This document shows, one piece after another, positions 47,263-59,404 of a DNA stretch of 64,000 bases. Position 1 is the first letter of the stretch. The number at the start of each line of letters is the position of its first letter. A program made the translations under genes and the position numbers. Under the pieces are notes generated by a model. It was not told the origin of the DNA. It did no database searches and saw nothing but the letters and a program-made list of their open reading frames with translations. The stretch covers positions 10,695,001 through 10,759,000 of the forward strand of contig CM073907.1 in NCBI GenBank assembly GCA_037176705.1. Direction: 5' to 3'. Source of the stretch: Molossus alvarezi (lineage: Eukaryota > Chordata > Mammalia > Chiroptera > Molossidae).

Positions 47263-47689
47263 GGACCAGATGGCGTCTGCTAGGAGTGCAGGTCATCAGT
47301 AACGCCTAATACAACGAGGGCTACTGACCAATAAGCCAAGGCCATAGCTTAGCATCAGAAGTCATGAGAAATAAAGGAGCAAAGGGGCCCAGATGCTCTG
47401 AAGTTTTCAAATAAAACTGAAGCCGGTAAGACCGACTGAGGGAGCCTTACAGCTTCCCTGAGCCCCGCCACCGGTAAGGTAACTGGACGCCAGGGCGGTG
47501 ACGGAGGGGCCCAGGCAGACGCCCCTCTTCTGCGAAGCCTCCAGGAGCCTGCAGGCGAAGTTGGCTGTGCGCCCACTGACCCCTCTCATGTTTTCAGGAC
47601 AGCGATGTGACTGTCCAGTTCTGCTCTCTTCACTCCCGCAGAACAGTCCAGAACTTGGTCTTATCGAGCTCTGCATGGTCAGGGCCGCA

Positions 47690-47728
47690 GAGTCCACCGG
47701 GCATGTAGTAGGTGCTCAATAAATATCC
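47690..47728 (+). repeat. MIR 3' end relic
   Basis: 'gcatgtagtaggtgctcaataaatat' matches the MIR terminal segment. It lies about 430 bases after the MIR core piece and may or may not belong to the same copy. Confidence 0.6.
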
Positions 47729-48241
47729 CACCCCCTCCCCTCCACACACCCAAACCAGAAGAGCATCTGTGGTCTTTATGCTGTAAGATTCTACTTTCCT
47801 CTCCTCTTTGTCCCCACTCTGAGTCCACTCCTCCAGGTCCGACTGTAACCATCCCCGCGGGGGGGCCCTTCTGGTGAACGGAGGCTACTTTTCAGGAAAA
47901 CAACGCAGCCACTCCAAACTACTTCTCTGCACGCCTGGGGTGTCTGCAGACCCTGCCTTGCATCCGTCTAGGTTCAGTTCGAGGCTCAGACGCTGTTCTC
48001 TCTGTCAGTGGTCAGAACACACGTGCCTTGCTCGCCTGCCCACCTCCATGTCCACTGTGACTATGGACACCCCCGACGTACATCATTCCGTAGCGCCCTG
48101 TGGACCGCTGACATGTACGCCGGCAATGCTTCGGTCACCTGCACCCTGAGATCCCCCACTGGTCACCACGCCTTCCTTGGATAGGACACTAAAAACTACC
48201 AATGTAGGTCACAGACGGTGTCCTTGACCAACACTTTAGTT

Positions 48242-48245
48242 TTTT

Positions 48246-48284
<39 letters not shown>

Positions 48285-48505
48285 TTTCTGCATTTCTCTT
48301 CAGATAAAGTGGGAGGGAGAGAAGGAGGAAGAGAGAGAGAGAAACATCAATGTGAGAGACACATCGAGTGGCTGCCATCCACACGACCCCAACCGGGGCT
48401 GGGGACAAACTGCAACCGAGGTACGTGCCCTTAGCGGGAACTGAACCCGGGCCTCTCTGGTCTGTAGGCCGATGCTCTAACTGCTGAGCCAAACCGGCCA
48501 GGGCT
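48242..48505 (-). repeat. VES SINE, full length, minus strand, long (TTTA)n tail
   Basis: The inverted head 'gccaaaccggccagggc' ends at about 48504. The tail complement is an expanded (TTTA)n array at 48242-48287. A 12-bp TSD, aacactttagtt, flanks it (48230-48241 and 48506-48517). Confidence 0.96.
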
Positions 48506-48517
48506 AACACTTTAGTT

Positions 48518-49540
48518 CTTAAGGGCCTCCCCTGCCCCCAGCACCACCTTCCCCAAACCCTGAAATAAATCCAAGGCCAAGTTCTTCGCTCTTTGAAAGG
48601 TTGCAGCTAACAGCCCCCCAAGTTGAAACTTGGAAGGCACACGCACCTGCTCGACCAGGTTCAAGGTCACATGCATACACAATGGCCCATTTCAAACAAG
48701 CCACACCGAGCAGCTCCAAGGAATAACTGCATCTGGGGCAACTGTGAAATTCAAATGCAGGCCGTGCTGAGGCATTGAGTGTGCTTTGGGGACACCCTCC
48801 GCCGGCCCCCTGCCGCTGTGGTGTCACACGTGGGCTGCCGCGGTGTCTGAGCACACCTGGGACAAGGCAGCAGCCCTCCCTGGCGCCCGGTGATCACAGG
48901 GCGAGGCTGACGGCGGCAGTGGGAGCCGGGAGACAAAGCCTCCTGTGAAACCAGAAACCACACAAGGTCACGAACGCAGCAAGAACTTGTAAATCCCCAC
49001 AGCCCTTTGGGAAGGAATTTTCCTGAGCACCTGTGCTCGCTCCTGAGACGACGCAGACCTGACAGATCTGACATGACAGACCCAGGCCCCCCTCCCCAGA
49101 AAGACCACTCAAGGCCACGGGTGTTGGAGGTGCGGGTCCCCTTCAGGCTTATCTGTGGAGTGACGTCCAGACGCAGACCAAACAACCACTCTGACAACAC
49201 GCTTGGGATGAGACAGACCACGCGTGTCCTTGGCCACTCAGGTGGCCTCAGGTGAGTTGAGAGGCGGGGGCAGATCAGCAGGAATGACGGGGTGACCTGG
49301 AGACCTCCAAATGCACCTCAGCTATTCAGAGCCCCTCAACCAACCCCGGAGTTGGCTGAAGAAGCATTTCAAAATAATGCTTATAAAATCAAATACTTAG
49401 GAGGCAACTCTGCTAATAACTAGCCAAGGAAGGGAGGGAGGGAGGGAGGGAGGGAGGGAGGGAGGGAGGGAGGGAGGGAGGGAGGGAGGGAAAGAGAGAG
49501 AGAGAGAGAGAAAGAAAGAAAGAGAGAAAGAAAGAGAGAG

Positions 49541-49599
<59 letters not shown>

Positions 49600-50361
49600 G
49601 AAAGAAAATGGAGGGAGGGAGGGAGGGAGGATCTCTCTTGCCCAACCCTCCTTCCCTTCAGTTGGAGGAAAATCATCACAAAGAGAAAACCAAAGTCAGT
49701 CGAAAGCTGCTCACAGGATGCGCCATTACGTGCGACTGAGAACGTCTATGTGTCGTGCAAACCAGAGAGGAGGCTGCGCACCGGGCAGGAGCCCCTCAGC
49801 AGACACTCCTTCACCCCTCAGTGCCCACCCCCCACAACACACCTCCCCTGCTGGCAAGGGTTGTTCAACAGGCTAGCAGCAGGTGCACAGGAGAACTTGT
49901 CAGCACACCTGCTGAGTCAGGAACCTGGGGTAGGGTCCAGCCTGGTGTTTACCACGTCCCCCAGGGCTCAGGTCCCTGAATGACCACATGGGACAGTGGT
50001 CCTTCCCCTGCTGACCTTGGCCCGGCCTCAGGGGACCTGTGGGCAAGCATTCTCTCTCTTATATGAGCCAAGTGTTGTTCTACCCAATCCAGCCTCAGCG
50101 GGCAGAAGCCCCCCCCAAGGGCTTCCCTTGGGGCCTTGGGATAGTCCACGGGAGTGATGACAGGGTCACCCGTGTCCCGGACTGAGACGTAAGGAGGAGA
50201 GGACTGTCTGGGAAAGTGGACCTTAAACTTGTTTGCACATGGAACTGGGAGCTGGGAGGGTGTCTAGGGGGGAAAAAGGAGAAACATCTGTAACAAAAAT
50301 AAATTAATAAAAATTGACACCCCCCCCCCAAAAAAAAATCACACCGCTGCAGTAGTGTGGA
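48518..50361. other. Unique stretch with a long purine microsatellite
   Basis: Apart from the microsatellite at 49424-49632, no repeat is recognised. 48780-49250 is GC-rich with open frames on both strands and no known domain. Confidence 0.5.
49424..49632 (+). repeat. Compound (GGGA)n/(GA)n/(GAAA)n microsatellite
   Basis: About 210 bases of pure purine on the plus strand: roughly 16 GGGA units, then GA, then GAAA/GAGAAA units, then GGGA again at 49612-49631. It is highly polymorphic in type. The 'proteins' it encodes on the minus strand are FLS/PPS repeats and not real. Confidence 0.96.
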
Positions 50362-50593
50362 TCCTTAGAAATGCAAATCAAAACCACGAGAGATACCACC
50401 TGCCCCCGTCAGAAGGGCTGTCATCAAAAAGACAAGACACCACAAGTGCTGGAGAGGATGTGGAGAAAAGGGAACCCTCATGTCCTGGGGGTGGGATTGT
50501 ACATTGGTGCAGATACTATGGAAAACAGCTGAGGGGTCCTCAAAATACTAAAAATAGAGCTACCATAGCGCCCAGCAATTCCACTTCTTGGTG
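50362..50593 (+). repeat. Old L1 LINE, ORF2 3' part (left of MITE)
   Basis: 'aatgcaaatcaaaaccacga', 'gagataccacctgcccccgt', 'ggagaggatgtggagaaaag' and 'gcgcccagcaattccacttc' are the well-known order of the L1 ORF2 C-terminal region. It continues at 50723 after an inserted DNA transposon. Confidence 0.9.
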
Positions 50594-50722
50594 TACACGG
50601 TGGGGAGCAAAAGTGAGTTTACAGTTGTGCATACATCACACACGGTTGATTCTTGTATTATTGATTGGTTGTATTATTTTCCATGTGGACAATGATAAAC
50701 CTATTTTTGGCCCACTCTGTGG
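50594..50722 (+). mobile_element. Mariner-type MITE inserted in the L1 fragment
   Basis: About 129 bases with terminal inverted repeats: the left 'ggtgggg-gcaaaagt.agtttacag' pairs with the right 'gataaacctatttttggccca', and the centre 'tgtattattgattggttgta' is AT-rich and near-palindromic. Insertion beside TA is as expected for Tc1/mariner. There is no transposase ORF, so it is non-autonomous. It interrupts the old L1, which is therefore older. Confidence 0.75.
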
Positions 50723-51325
50723 ACCCAAAGTAACTGAGCTCACCATCTTGACAAAATACCTGCACGCCCCTGCTCAACACAGTATTATTATTTACAATAG
50801 ACAACAATGTCAGTGTCCACCACGGAGGAGAGAATAAAGGGCATGCGGTGTGTGTACATACAAAGGAACACTAGTCAGCCATCAAAATGAAGGAAATCTC
50901 GTTTATAACAATGGGGATGAACCTGGAGGCCGTTCCGAAGTAAAACAAACCAGACAAATCTCAGAGAAAGACAAATACCACACAGTACCGCTTCCACACG
51001 GGACGAAAATAAAACGTGGAACTAGCCACAGAGCGGAGAATGATGTCCGTCAAGAGCTGACGTGGTGGGGAGATAGAGAGGCTGGTAAATGGGTACAGAC
51101 GTTCAGTCACGCGATGAATGAGTTGAGGATCTAAAGTGTAACAATAGCTATACTGTATCACAGAACTGAAGTTTGCTGGGAAAGGAGACCTTCAGCATTC
51201 TCACCGAAAAACAATAAAAACCAAGTGAGGTCATGGATGTGTTGGTCAGTGTCTATCAAATCATCATCCTGTACACTTTCAGTATATATACAATGTTACT
51301 TGTCAATTATGTTTCAATGACATTG
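50723..51325 (+). repeat. Old L1 LINE, 3' part (right of MITE)
   Basis: 'gtattattatttacaataga', 'ggaacactagtcagccatca', 'aaagacaaatacca' and the terminal 'acttgtcaattatgtttcaatgaca' follow the L1 3' order. Several small deletions and many substitutions mark it as ancient. Confidence 0.88.
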
Positions 51326-52571
51326 GGGGGGGATACCCATGTCCTCTCCTGCTCCCCAGGAAGGGCGAGTCAACTGGTCTACAGGGGAGGGTGGCCTGCA
51401 TCTAGAATTCTAAAAGCTGTCAACAATGAGCAAACAAGGTTAGGTCCCCGCTGATCTATGACAGAGATGGGTGGCACCCAAGAGGTGGTTGGAGTAGGCT
51501 GTAGACGGGGTGTGACAGGAGAGAGGACTTGACCCTGAAGTCTGGTCTAAGACAAGCCCAAGGTCGCCTCACACAGAGTGCTCCCTGGGCCCTGGCACCA
51601 CCAAGGGCTGGGTGCCAGTCACCTCTGTATTCCTAATTAGCTCTGATGAGCTGATGCCAACTTGGGGGTTAATTTTCTCCACCATGTGCCAGATAGGGTG
51701 TTCGCCAGAGGAAAACGTGGATGCTTTCAGCCAAAAAAAAAACGGTTGTCGCTCCATGTCCCCCAAGGCACCTGACAGGTTGAGCAATGCTCCATGCTAA
51801 CCTTTGTGCCCACATTTCACATACCTCTTAGGCAATGTTTGATTGGCAGAATAAGCTATTTAGCATATAATGCCCCCCCCCCTTCAGGGGAGTGATGCAT
51901 CCCTTGCGATCAAGTTAGGGTTCACAGAGACCTCGATCTTCCCTGATTATTTTTATAAAGTTGAACTTCCAGGTCTACAGCCATCCAAAGTGGCTGTCAG
52001 TCAGAGCCTAAAGTCCGCACAGCCCCCAACATTCTGCGGCTGGGAAGACAGGAGCCCCTGAAACCTGAGCTCCCCAGTTATCCAGTGTAACAACAACAAC
52101 AAGCAAGGAGCTGGCTACTGTCGCCAGGGGAGGAGGTGATTAAGAAGTTTCCTCATTGGGAACAATTTTCTAATTCTCTTATCTAGACTTGGCCACAGAA
52201 GACCCGAGGTGAGGATCACAACCCACACTGACCTTCAGAAACAGAGGCATGTAAACAGGAAGCAAGGTTCTTGCAATCTGAGGTTTGAACATAAATCCAT
52301 GTACTTATAATTCAAATGTTGGATGTCAACTGTAATCGAAAAAATTAAATTAAAACATAAAGTAAAGAAGCTTGTTGCTCTTTTTATTGAGACCATGGTA
52401 AATCCACGTGCTTTTTAGATAGACACAAGACCTTCTATTTATTGAGCCTAGCACTTCATTATGGGACCTGCTTCTTCATTCATCTGTATCTCCTTTTGAC
52501 TCTCTTGATGGCATCTTAAATAACTAAGTGTCATCTTAAATAATCTTAAATAACAGAATCTTTTTCTTAAA
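51326..52571. other. Unique non-coding stretch
   Basis: A (C)9 run at about 51874 and a G9 run at 51326-51333. No exon is supported. It is AT-rich after 52280. Confidence 0.5.
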
Positions 52572-52756
52572 TCTCAAATGATTTTGACACATTTTAAATG
52601 GTTTATTCTCGGGTGTTTTATCTTTTTCATTGCAACTGTAATGTTCATTTCTTCCATGATGTCTTCTAATTGGTTGGTGGAAGATATGAAGACTATTGAT
52701 TTCTGTTTATTAATTTTGTATCCAGTCACTTTGTAAAATGTTTTATCTTTTTTTTT
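52572..52756 (-). repeat. Old L1 ORF2 fragment, minus strand
   Basis: 'tttattctcgggtgttttat...tctaattggttggtgg...attgatttctgtttattaattttgtatccag' is the inverted ORF2 stretch ('gattttgtatcctgctactttg' in younger L1). It is strongly diverged. Confidence 0.6.
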
Positions 52757-54912
52757 TTAAAGAGCAATTTGAAGCAAAGAATAGCATTGGTTCTACCCAG
52801 AAGGAGGACGATTCTGACCACTGGCCTTCAACATGCCCCCACCCCTCAAAAGCACAATCTTGTGATCAACGGGCAATGTAGTACGATCCTTACCTCTCTG
52901 CCATGAAAAAAATGACAAATTTGTCCCTCCCAATCCATACATCCTCCCTTTGCCCACTAAGAAAATGACCTTTTGAAGTCATCCCTCAATCTAATTCTTC
53001 AGAACTCTTCCTTCTGTTCAGAACATTAACTCCATAGAATACAGCCACCTCTCCAAGAGGACTCATGAATTTAAAAAAATAAATAAAAAGTAGAGCAAAA
53101 ATATCAGCCACTTCAGAAAGTTCCTCTGTTTTTCCCAGAGGCTAGACAGTATTAATGCAGCAAACAGACATGTTTACAAATCTGAAACTGATTTTTAATC
53201 AGGGTGGTTGACGATTTAGCTCACAACTGTTTTAAGTCGGAAAACTTATAATCAAGCACCTGTTTCACATTTTCAGAAATTTTCAAATTACTCTGCAGAT
53301 GCCACAGGGTCCTATCGTAAAGAAAAAGGCATGCTTTGGGTTCAACTGGAATCCTGTGTTTGTCCACAGTGTGGGGGTGCCCTTGGGGTGTGCGTGTGTG
53401 TATCAAAATCTCAGCTGTGCAAACTGGGCTCTCCTCACCGAAGCCGCTATGAACGTACCACTAGAGAGGGGACATTTAAGCCATCCCCACGCTGTTAAAA
53501 AATTAAAAGTTTTTCTGCCTACTTAAAAAGAAAAAAAAAAAGTCAGGGTGAGTGGGAGAAGGAAAGAGGCAAGGAGGAGAAAAGGGAGGGAGGGACAGTC
53601 ATCCTGAACATCAGTAACTTGATAGCACACGGCCAGTACAAAGAACACCCTGAGCTTTGTAACAATTGCCAACAGCTAAACAAATAAGCAAGCAGCACAA
53701 ACTTAGGCCCGCCCTTCCCTTGTTTCCACTTCCTCCTCGTGAAAGATGTCCATTCCGAAACAAAGTCCCTGTCGCTTGCTGTTTAGCTGCTGCTGGTTCA
53801 CAGAGGAAGGGCAGCGGGAAGCCCAAGCCCTGGTCTGAGGGATATTCCTCCCAGGACGCTGGAGGGCTCCCCAGAGATTGTCCCTCTGGGGGTATATTCT
53901 GGCCAGATCACCTGCCCCCTCTCCCGCAGGACTGCTTTCTGGGTATCACTGTATATAAAACTGATTGTCAGCGTGCTAGCTAGCTGGGCTTGGCCGTCTG
54001 CTCAGCAAACACACACCCACGGGTGAGCACACCCCCCGTGAGTGGCTTGGCTGTCCTACCCCATGTTGGGAGAACAGGAACAGCAGGGTCTGCGTGCCAG
54101 TCACCTGCCCAATCTTGGGCACCTGGTTGGAAGGATGGACAAACAGATGGATGGGGTGGACAGAAACAGCAGGGCCCCAACCTCTCCCCGCTCCGAGGGT
54201 CCCACAGGTTGCATATGCACATCATCACGACCAGACCCAACTCTCGTCAATAAGCCCCACGCGAAGCTTCATGCACGGCAATGAGCCAGAAGCAGTCATG
54301 CTCCAACTTCCAATGTTCGAAGGCACCACCACAGGACCAACGAGCCCTGACCAGAACCTTCTGATCGGTGATTTCTACAGGTCTCGGGGTCCCGAATCTC
54401 TTGGAGAATCTGAGGACTATTGGGGCCCCCGTGCACAGTAAAAGGCTTATGGACAAATTTCGTCACAATATTGAAGATTGACTCAGGGGCTCCCTACACC
54501 CTGAATCTCTCCCCCGACTCTCCAGTTCAAAGGTCCTCAGGGTAAAACTGCACCCAAAACTCTCTCTTCTCCTAACCTGTGACTTCAGCAGAAGGACACT
54601 CGGCCAGCCTGTGGTCGCGCGTCACCACCACCAAACTTGGAAGCCCCCGGATTCCGTGTCTGAGGGGCATTCCGAGTTACATGCCCTCCGGGGGGCAGAA
54701 AGGGCAGTGGGCAGAGTGACTTCAGAAGCAGCTAATGGCCACCTTACACCCAGAGACCCACAGGGAACAGGGCAGACCATGACGGCTAAGACAACTCTCA
54801 TGGCCATAACCCACAACGAAGGTCAAGGACAATTTCAAATCCCACTTCAGAAAAACTTGGCCTAGAAAAACCTTTGAGATGCGCTATGAGTGTACATTTC
54901 AAAACAAAACAA
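52757..54912. other. Unique non-coding stretch
   Basis: No recognised repeat. Open frames at 53980-54441 on both strands overlap and lack known domains. Confidence 0.5.
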
Positions 54913-55118
54913 GCCCTGACGGTGTGGCTCAGTGGGTGAGCATCGACCCATGCACCAAGAGGTTACTGGTTTGATTCCCAATCAGGGCACATGCCCAGGT
55001 TGTGGGCCCGATCCCCACTGGGGGGCACGCAGGAGGCGGCCAGTTGATGTTCTTTCTCATCTGTGTCTCTATCTGTCTCTCCCTCTCCTTCCTCTCTGAA
55101 AACCAATAAGGAAAAAAC
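54913..55118 (+). repeat. VES SINE, older subfamily
   Basis: Head 'gccctgacggtgtggctcag', B box 'ggtttgattccc', 'cccactggggggcacgcagg', CT-rich body and 'aaaccaataaggaaaaaac' tail. The TSD is not clear. Confidence 0.92.
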
Positions 55119-57055
55119 AACAGTGATGGCAAGTAGGCATCCAAGTTGTGCTGCTGGCATACTGCTTGAAGAGATTCATCGATTCCCAGCAAAAACAACC
55201 ATGGTACATGCAGGTGCCAGTTAATACCCTCACATGTGCTGGTCGAACAAAACCTTTATCACAAACGCCAGCAGCCCATCAATGAGAAATGATTTCTTAT
55301 TCAGCCTGGGCTCAGTTTCCACGACTAGTACGCGGCTCGCCGTGATGCTGAGAGCACGCGATCCCTTCTGCTGTTCTTCTCACATGTCCACAAGGGACGG
55401 GTGGATGATGGGTCTTCCTGCTCCCTCTGCGCCTGTGCTGCACCGCTGCTGGGTTGAGGGTTACACGGATCCCGGAGAGCAGACCTAGGCACACAGCTCT
55501 GTGCTTTTCCAGAGAAAGAACAGGAGGAAGCCAGCAGAAGAGGTGAGAATACGAGTTCACCTCCATTCATCACCTGATGCTTTAGACGCATCAAAGCAAA
55601 ACCAGGTGACTTGGCAACATTTTAAAGACTTGAGATGATCTCAACAACCCAGCACAAGGCATGTCATCCCTTTAGGGACAGATCAGCCACACATGCATAC
55701 CCTCAAGGCACAGAAAAGCTATTTTTTTGACACTGCTTCCAGAGAAAACACGACATCCTTCTGTTTATTTAAAAGTGTTCACAAAACTAAGCGAAATACG
55801 CATGCATACACTTAGAACAGTTGCTGACCCCTTTGCAATAGAGATTCTGCATCGAAAGAGTTCAAATAATGGGTGAGAGCAAATAAACTTTTTTTTTTTT
55901 TTGAAACAAATGTCAAACCAGCTCCCATTTCACTGTCTAAACCTATTAATATGTAAGGTCAGAGGGGCTGGAGTCGCCCACTTTTACTTTAATATGTGAG
56001 CGCTTCTGCACAATATGTCCCAGCGTGTGGAAGAGCTATCTGAGGGATATTTTCTTTGGAGCCTACATATCATTTGAAATCAGAGTTACTAAAAAATAAA
56101 ATCTCAGTGCATGGGAAGGCACCAGGACACTTCAGCCTGAGGTCCTAGACACTAAACACATCTGAGGTCCTGAATCGTAGCATGTACGAGGGGAGAAACT
56201 GTGTGCCCACCTGGCGCCCTGTGTCCGCCACTTGCTCTATCTGTTTCGTTTTCTAAGTCTCTCCTCCCATCAACCTGCATTTTACCTCTTGGCTGGAAGA
56301 CACAACTCTCCCTGTCAGAGCCGATGCTCGAAGGCAGACAGGAACTCTGGGAATTTCTATTCTTTAGCAACATTGTCAGGAAAACAGCACCCCCACACAA
56401 ACACACAAATATTCGAACAATGCCAAGGATCTGACCTGAGAGATAAGAGGGCGGAGTGCTCCCCACTGCTTCCCATCATCACAGCGCCCGCGGGAGGGGG
56501 CGCCCCAGCCAGCCACGGACTCCGATGGCCCAGACAAAACAAGTGGGTTCAAGGGGAAGGTTCTGTTCAAGCCCACGGTCCCTTTCATCCTGTTTTAACT
56601 GAGAACCACATATTTCAATCTGCTGAATTCCATCACTTCTGAAAACACAGCCTGGTGGAAACCTACCTACAAATCACCGCACGCCTGAATTGTTGAACCT
56701 CGACAATACCATATGTGGTCCGGGTTTTTCCAAACAAAGATTTTTCATGACACTCTGATTTTAAAACATCTTTTGGTGGTGGTGGTGGTGGTGGGCGGGG
56801 GATGAACCTCACTTTGGGTCTCAATTTTTCAAAATTTCAGGAACAGGTGAAAACAACACAAACCACACCCAAGCAGGTCACTGCAGCTAGACTCGGTGTG
56901 TTAACGCATCCTTCCCTACCCCTGCCAGCAGCATCCCTGCCAAGCATCCCTCTCCCAGATACAGCCACTCCCTGGAGTTAAGGCCTACCTGGAGGGGGAC
57001 AATAGAACACAAAAGTGCATGCTCAGAAATGGTATTTCATCTAAACTATTAAAAA
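55119..57055. other. Unique non-coding stretch
   Basis: It includes a (TGG)n run at about 56773-56794 and an AT-rich interval at 55700-56110. The 136-codon frame at 56232-56642 is unrecognised. Confidence 0.5.
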
Positions 57056-57066
57056 TAATTATACTG

Positions 57067-57201
57067 AGCCCTGGCTGGTGTGGCTCAGTTGGTTGAGCAT
57101 CGTCCTGTGAGCTGAAAGGTTGCTGGTTCGATTCTTGGTCAGGGCAAAGCCCGGGTTTGGGGCTGGATCCCTCATGGGGCATGCAGGAGGCAGCTGACTG
57201 A

Positions 57202-57244
<43 letters not shown>

Positions 57245-57558
57245 TTCCCTTCCTCTCTCCCTAAAAATCAATTTAAAAAATCTTTTTTTTTTTTTATCCT
57301 CACCCGAGGACATTTTTTTCCATTTTTTGTACAGATAGAGTGGGAGGGAGAGAGAGGAAGAGAGAGAGAGAGAAACATCGACGTGAAAGAGACACATCGA
57401 GTGGCTGCCACCCGCACGACCAACCAGGGCCGGGGACAAACTGCAACCGAAGTACGTGCCCTTAGCGGGAACCGAACCCAGGTCTCTCCGGACCGCAGGC
57501 CGATGCTCTAACCGCTGAGCCAAACCGGCTAGGGCTAAAAAAATCTTTAAAAAAAAAA
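57067..57558 (+). repeat. VES SINE, older subfamily, split by a nested VES
   Basis: Head, B box 'ggttcgattcttgg', 'catggggcatgcaggaggca', a (CT)n expansion at 57208-57242 and an 'aaaaatcaatttaaaaaatc' tail. The tail contains an inverted VES at 57286-57535. Outer flanks 'taattatactg' and 'attattatactg' form the TSD. Confidence 0.92.
57286..57535 (-). repeat. VES SINE nested in the tail of an older VES, minus strand
   Basis: The inverted head 'gccaaaccggctagggc' is at the right edge. The poly-T at the left is its A-tail complement. The TSD taaaaaatcttt occurs on both sides inside the host A-tail. The two elements form an inverted, partly complementary pair. Confidence 0.95.
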
Positions 57559-58034
57559 GAATTATTATACTGCACTCATTCATCCTCTAGTTCACTTAAG
57601 AAGAGATTAATGAAGAACCTAACACACGCATGTAACAATGAACTGTTTACAACTAATGATGCAGAGAGCACAAAACAAATAGAGGCGGGAAAATGAATGG
57701 CTTCCGGCGACTCCTGTGACATGCTCGTCCGGGTTTCCGCTGGCTCGCAGGGAACAGAGAGGGACGGGAAGCAGGCTCAGGCTTGTGTGGCCCCAGTAAT
57801 GTGGCTAGCTTTTCCACAAATAGAATGATAAATGTGTCACTTGCCTAAGTAACCTTCTGTTGAGATTTTCACAGTAACGGGAATCAACAAAGTAACCGAC
57901 TTAGTACGGAATGATAGGTACCAGATGATCACAACCAAACAGGTCAAGGTAGTGTTTCTTCTAATGCCTCCAGGAACACACCGGCAGGCTTGCTGCCTGC
58001 CGCCCAGGTAACCGCGTCCACTCTGGCGAAGGTG
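57559..58034. other. Unique non-coding spacer
   Basis: No recognised feature. Confidence 0.5.
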
Positions 58035-58044
58035 AACATTATGA

Positions 58045-58210
58045 CAGATTTTTTTTTGAGAGAGAGAGGAAGGGAGAGGGAGAGAGAGAACATCGATTGG
58101 CCGCCTCCTGCGTGCTCCCCACTGGGGATCAGACCCACAACAGGACATGTGCCCGAACCAGCGACCTCTTGGTGCATGGGTTGACGCTCAACCACTGAGC
58201 CACACTGGCA
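58045..58210 (-). repeat. VES SINE, older subfamily, minus strand, internally shortened
   Basis: The inverted head '...gagccacactggc' is at the right edge. The middle 'ccccactggggatcagaccc' is followed directly by 'acaacaggacatgtgcccg', so part of the usual segment is deleted. TSD aacattatga is at 58035-58044 and 58212-58221. Confidence 0.92.
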
Positions 58211-58221
58211 AAACATTATGA

Positions 58222-59404
58222 GATTCTTTAAAAGAGAACTACAAGAGGACCACAGGGATATAAAGACAGGTCCTTGCAGACCCACAGAGAGTTCACTACG
58301 CAAGAAATGAGTAATTCAATCACTAACTCAGCCACTCAAATCCTACGGATATATTGAGACATGTTACCATATACCTTAAGATACACGAAGAATGTTGAGA
58401 TAGCTTAAGAATGACCCTTAGAAAGGAAAACCACCGTCACCCAACAATACAGAGAATGACCCTAGAAGTACAGAACATAATCGTTCACTTTGATCTTTCG
58501 GGAGCCATTCATAACACCGACCTTTTCAGAATACCTCCTTCAACTGTCTTCTGTTCAAGTAGAAATCCATTAGGCAGACAAGCAAGAGAAAAGTGGGAAT
58601 CAGAAGGAGAAAAACCCACTCCACAAAGAAGTGTGGCCTGAACTGGGCAAAGCCAGGTGGAGAGGACAAACGCTCCAGGGATCTGAAAAGCCTTGGGGGA
58701 CCCCGCTCATCATGTGGGTGAGGGACAGCTTATTAGCACTGAATTTATTTAAGCCTTAGGTTTAATGAACTGGGGGATTCTGGTTCAATGGAAAACCCTA
58801 CTGGGGTACACGGTGACTGAAGAATGAAGAATACCTGCATAGCCCTGAGAGTACCTGGTGCCCGCCTGTGGTCCAGACTCAATCCATCTGGGCCCCTTCC
58901 CTCAACATAAAAACACTCTCTTCCTCCTGCCTGGTCCGGCTCCCCGCCTTACCAGAGCCTCTGTGCAGAACTGAAAGCCCTCTCCCATACGCCCGCCATG
59001 GGATGCCCCTCTCTAGCGTGGTGACGGTTATTCACATGTCACCCGCCTACTGGGCCATGACTGTCTTGAGGATGGTCTTGGAGGGCAGGTGACTTACATG
59101 CTGGCTGACAGGGAAGCTGTCAAAAGAGGAGGTACGTTTCTGCAGCGCTAGCGTATAAGGATCTAGCCATTCTGAAATAACGTACCATTCGCCCGAATGA
59201 TCGGAATACGAGTTATCTAGCAACTAAGATTTTCTTCATAAAGTGCTTGTGCTGCTACTGTTTAAAGATATTCCCATCCTGCCTTGGAAGAAGAAGGGCC
59301 GGCATGGTTATCCTGTTTCGGGAAAAGACAGAGGGAACACACTAACTTTGCACCCAGCCCAGAACAGAGATTGAGAAGTTCGGTTCTGGGTTCATGCAAT
59401 CGAG
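58222..59404. other. Unique non-coding stretch
   Basis: CpG-bearing, conserved-looking DNA near 59140-59230, otherwise unremarkable. No exon is supported. Confidence 0.45.

Larger units (their letters stand above)
46344..48229. other. Unique stretch with MIR pieces
   Basis: MIR-like segments lie at 47225-47262 and 47690-47727. No exon is supported; the frames around 46362-47170 and 47355-47722 are unrecognised. Confidence 0.5.

Noticed and set aside
49397..49679. Minus-strand frames with FLS and PPS repeats resembling a low-complexity protein
   Set aside because: They are direct translations of the GGGA/GAAA microsatellite.
57059..57583. 174-codon minus-strand frame
   Set aside because: It consists of two nested VES SINEs with their (CT)n and A-tail tracts.
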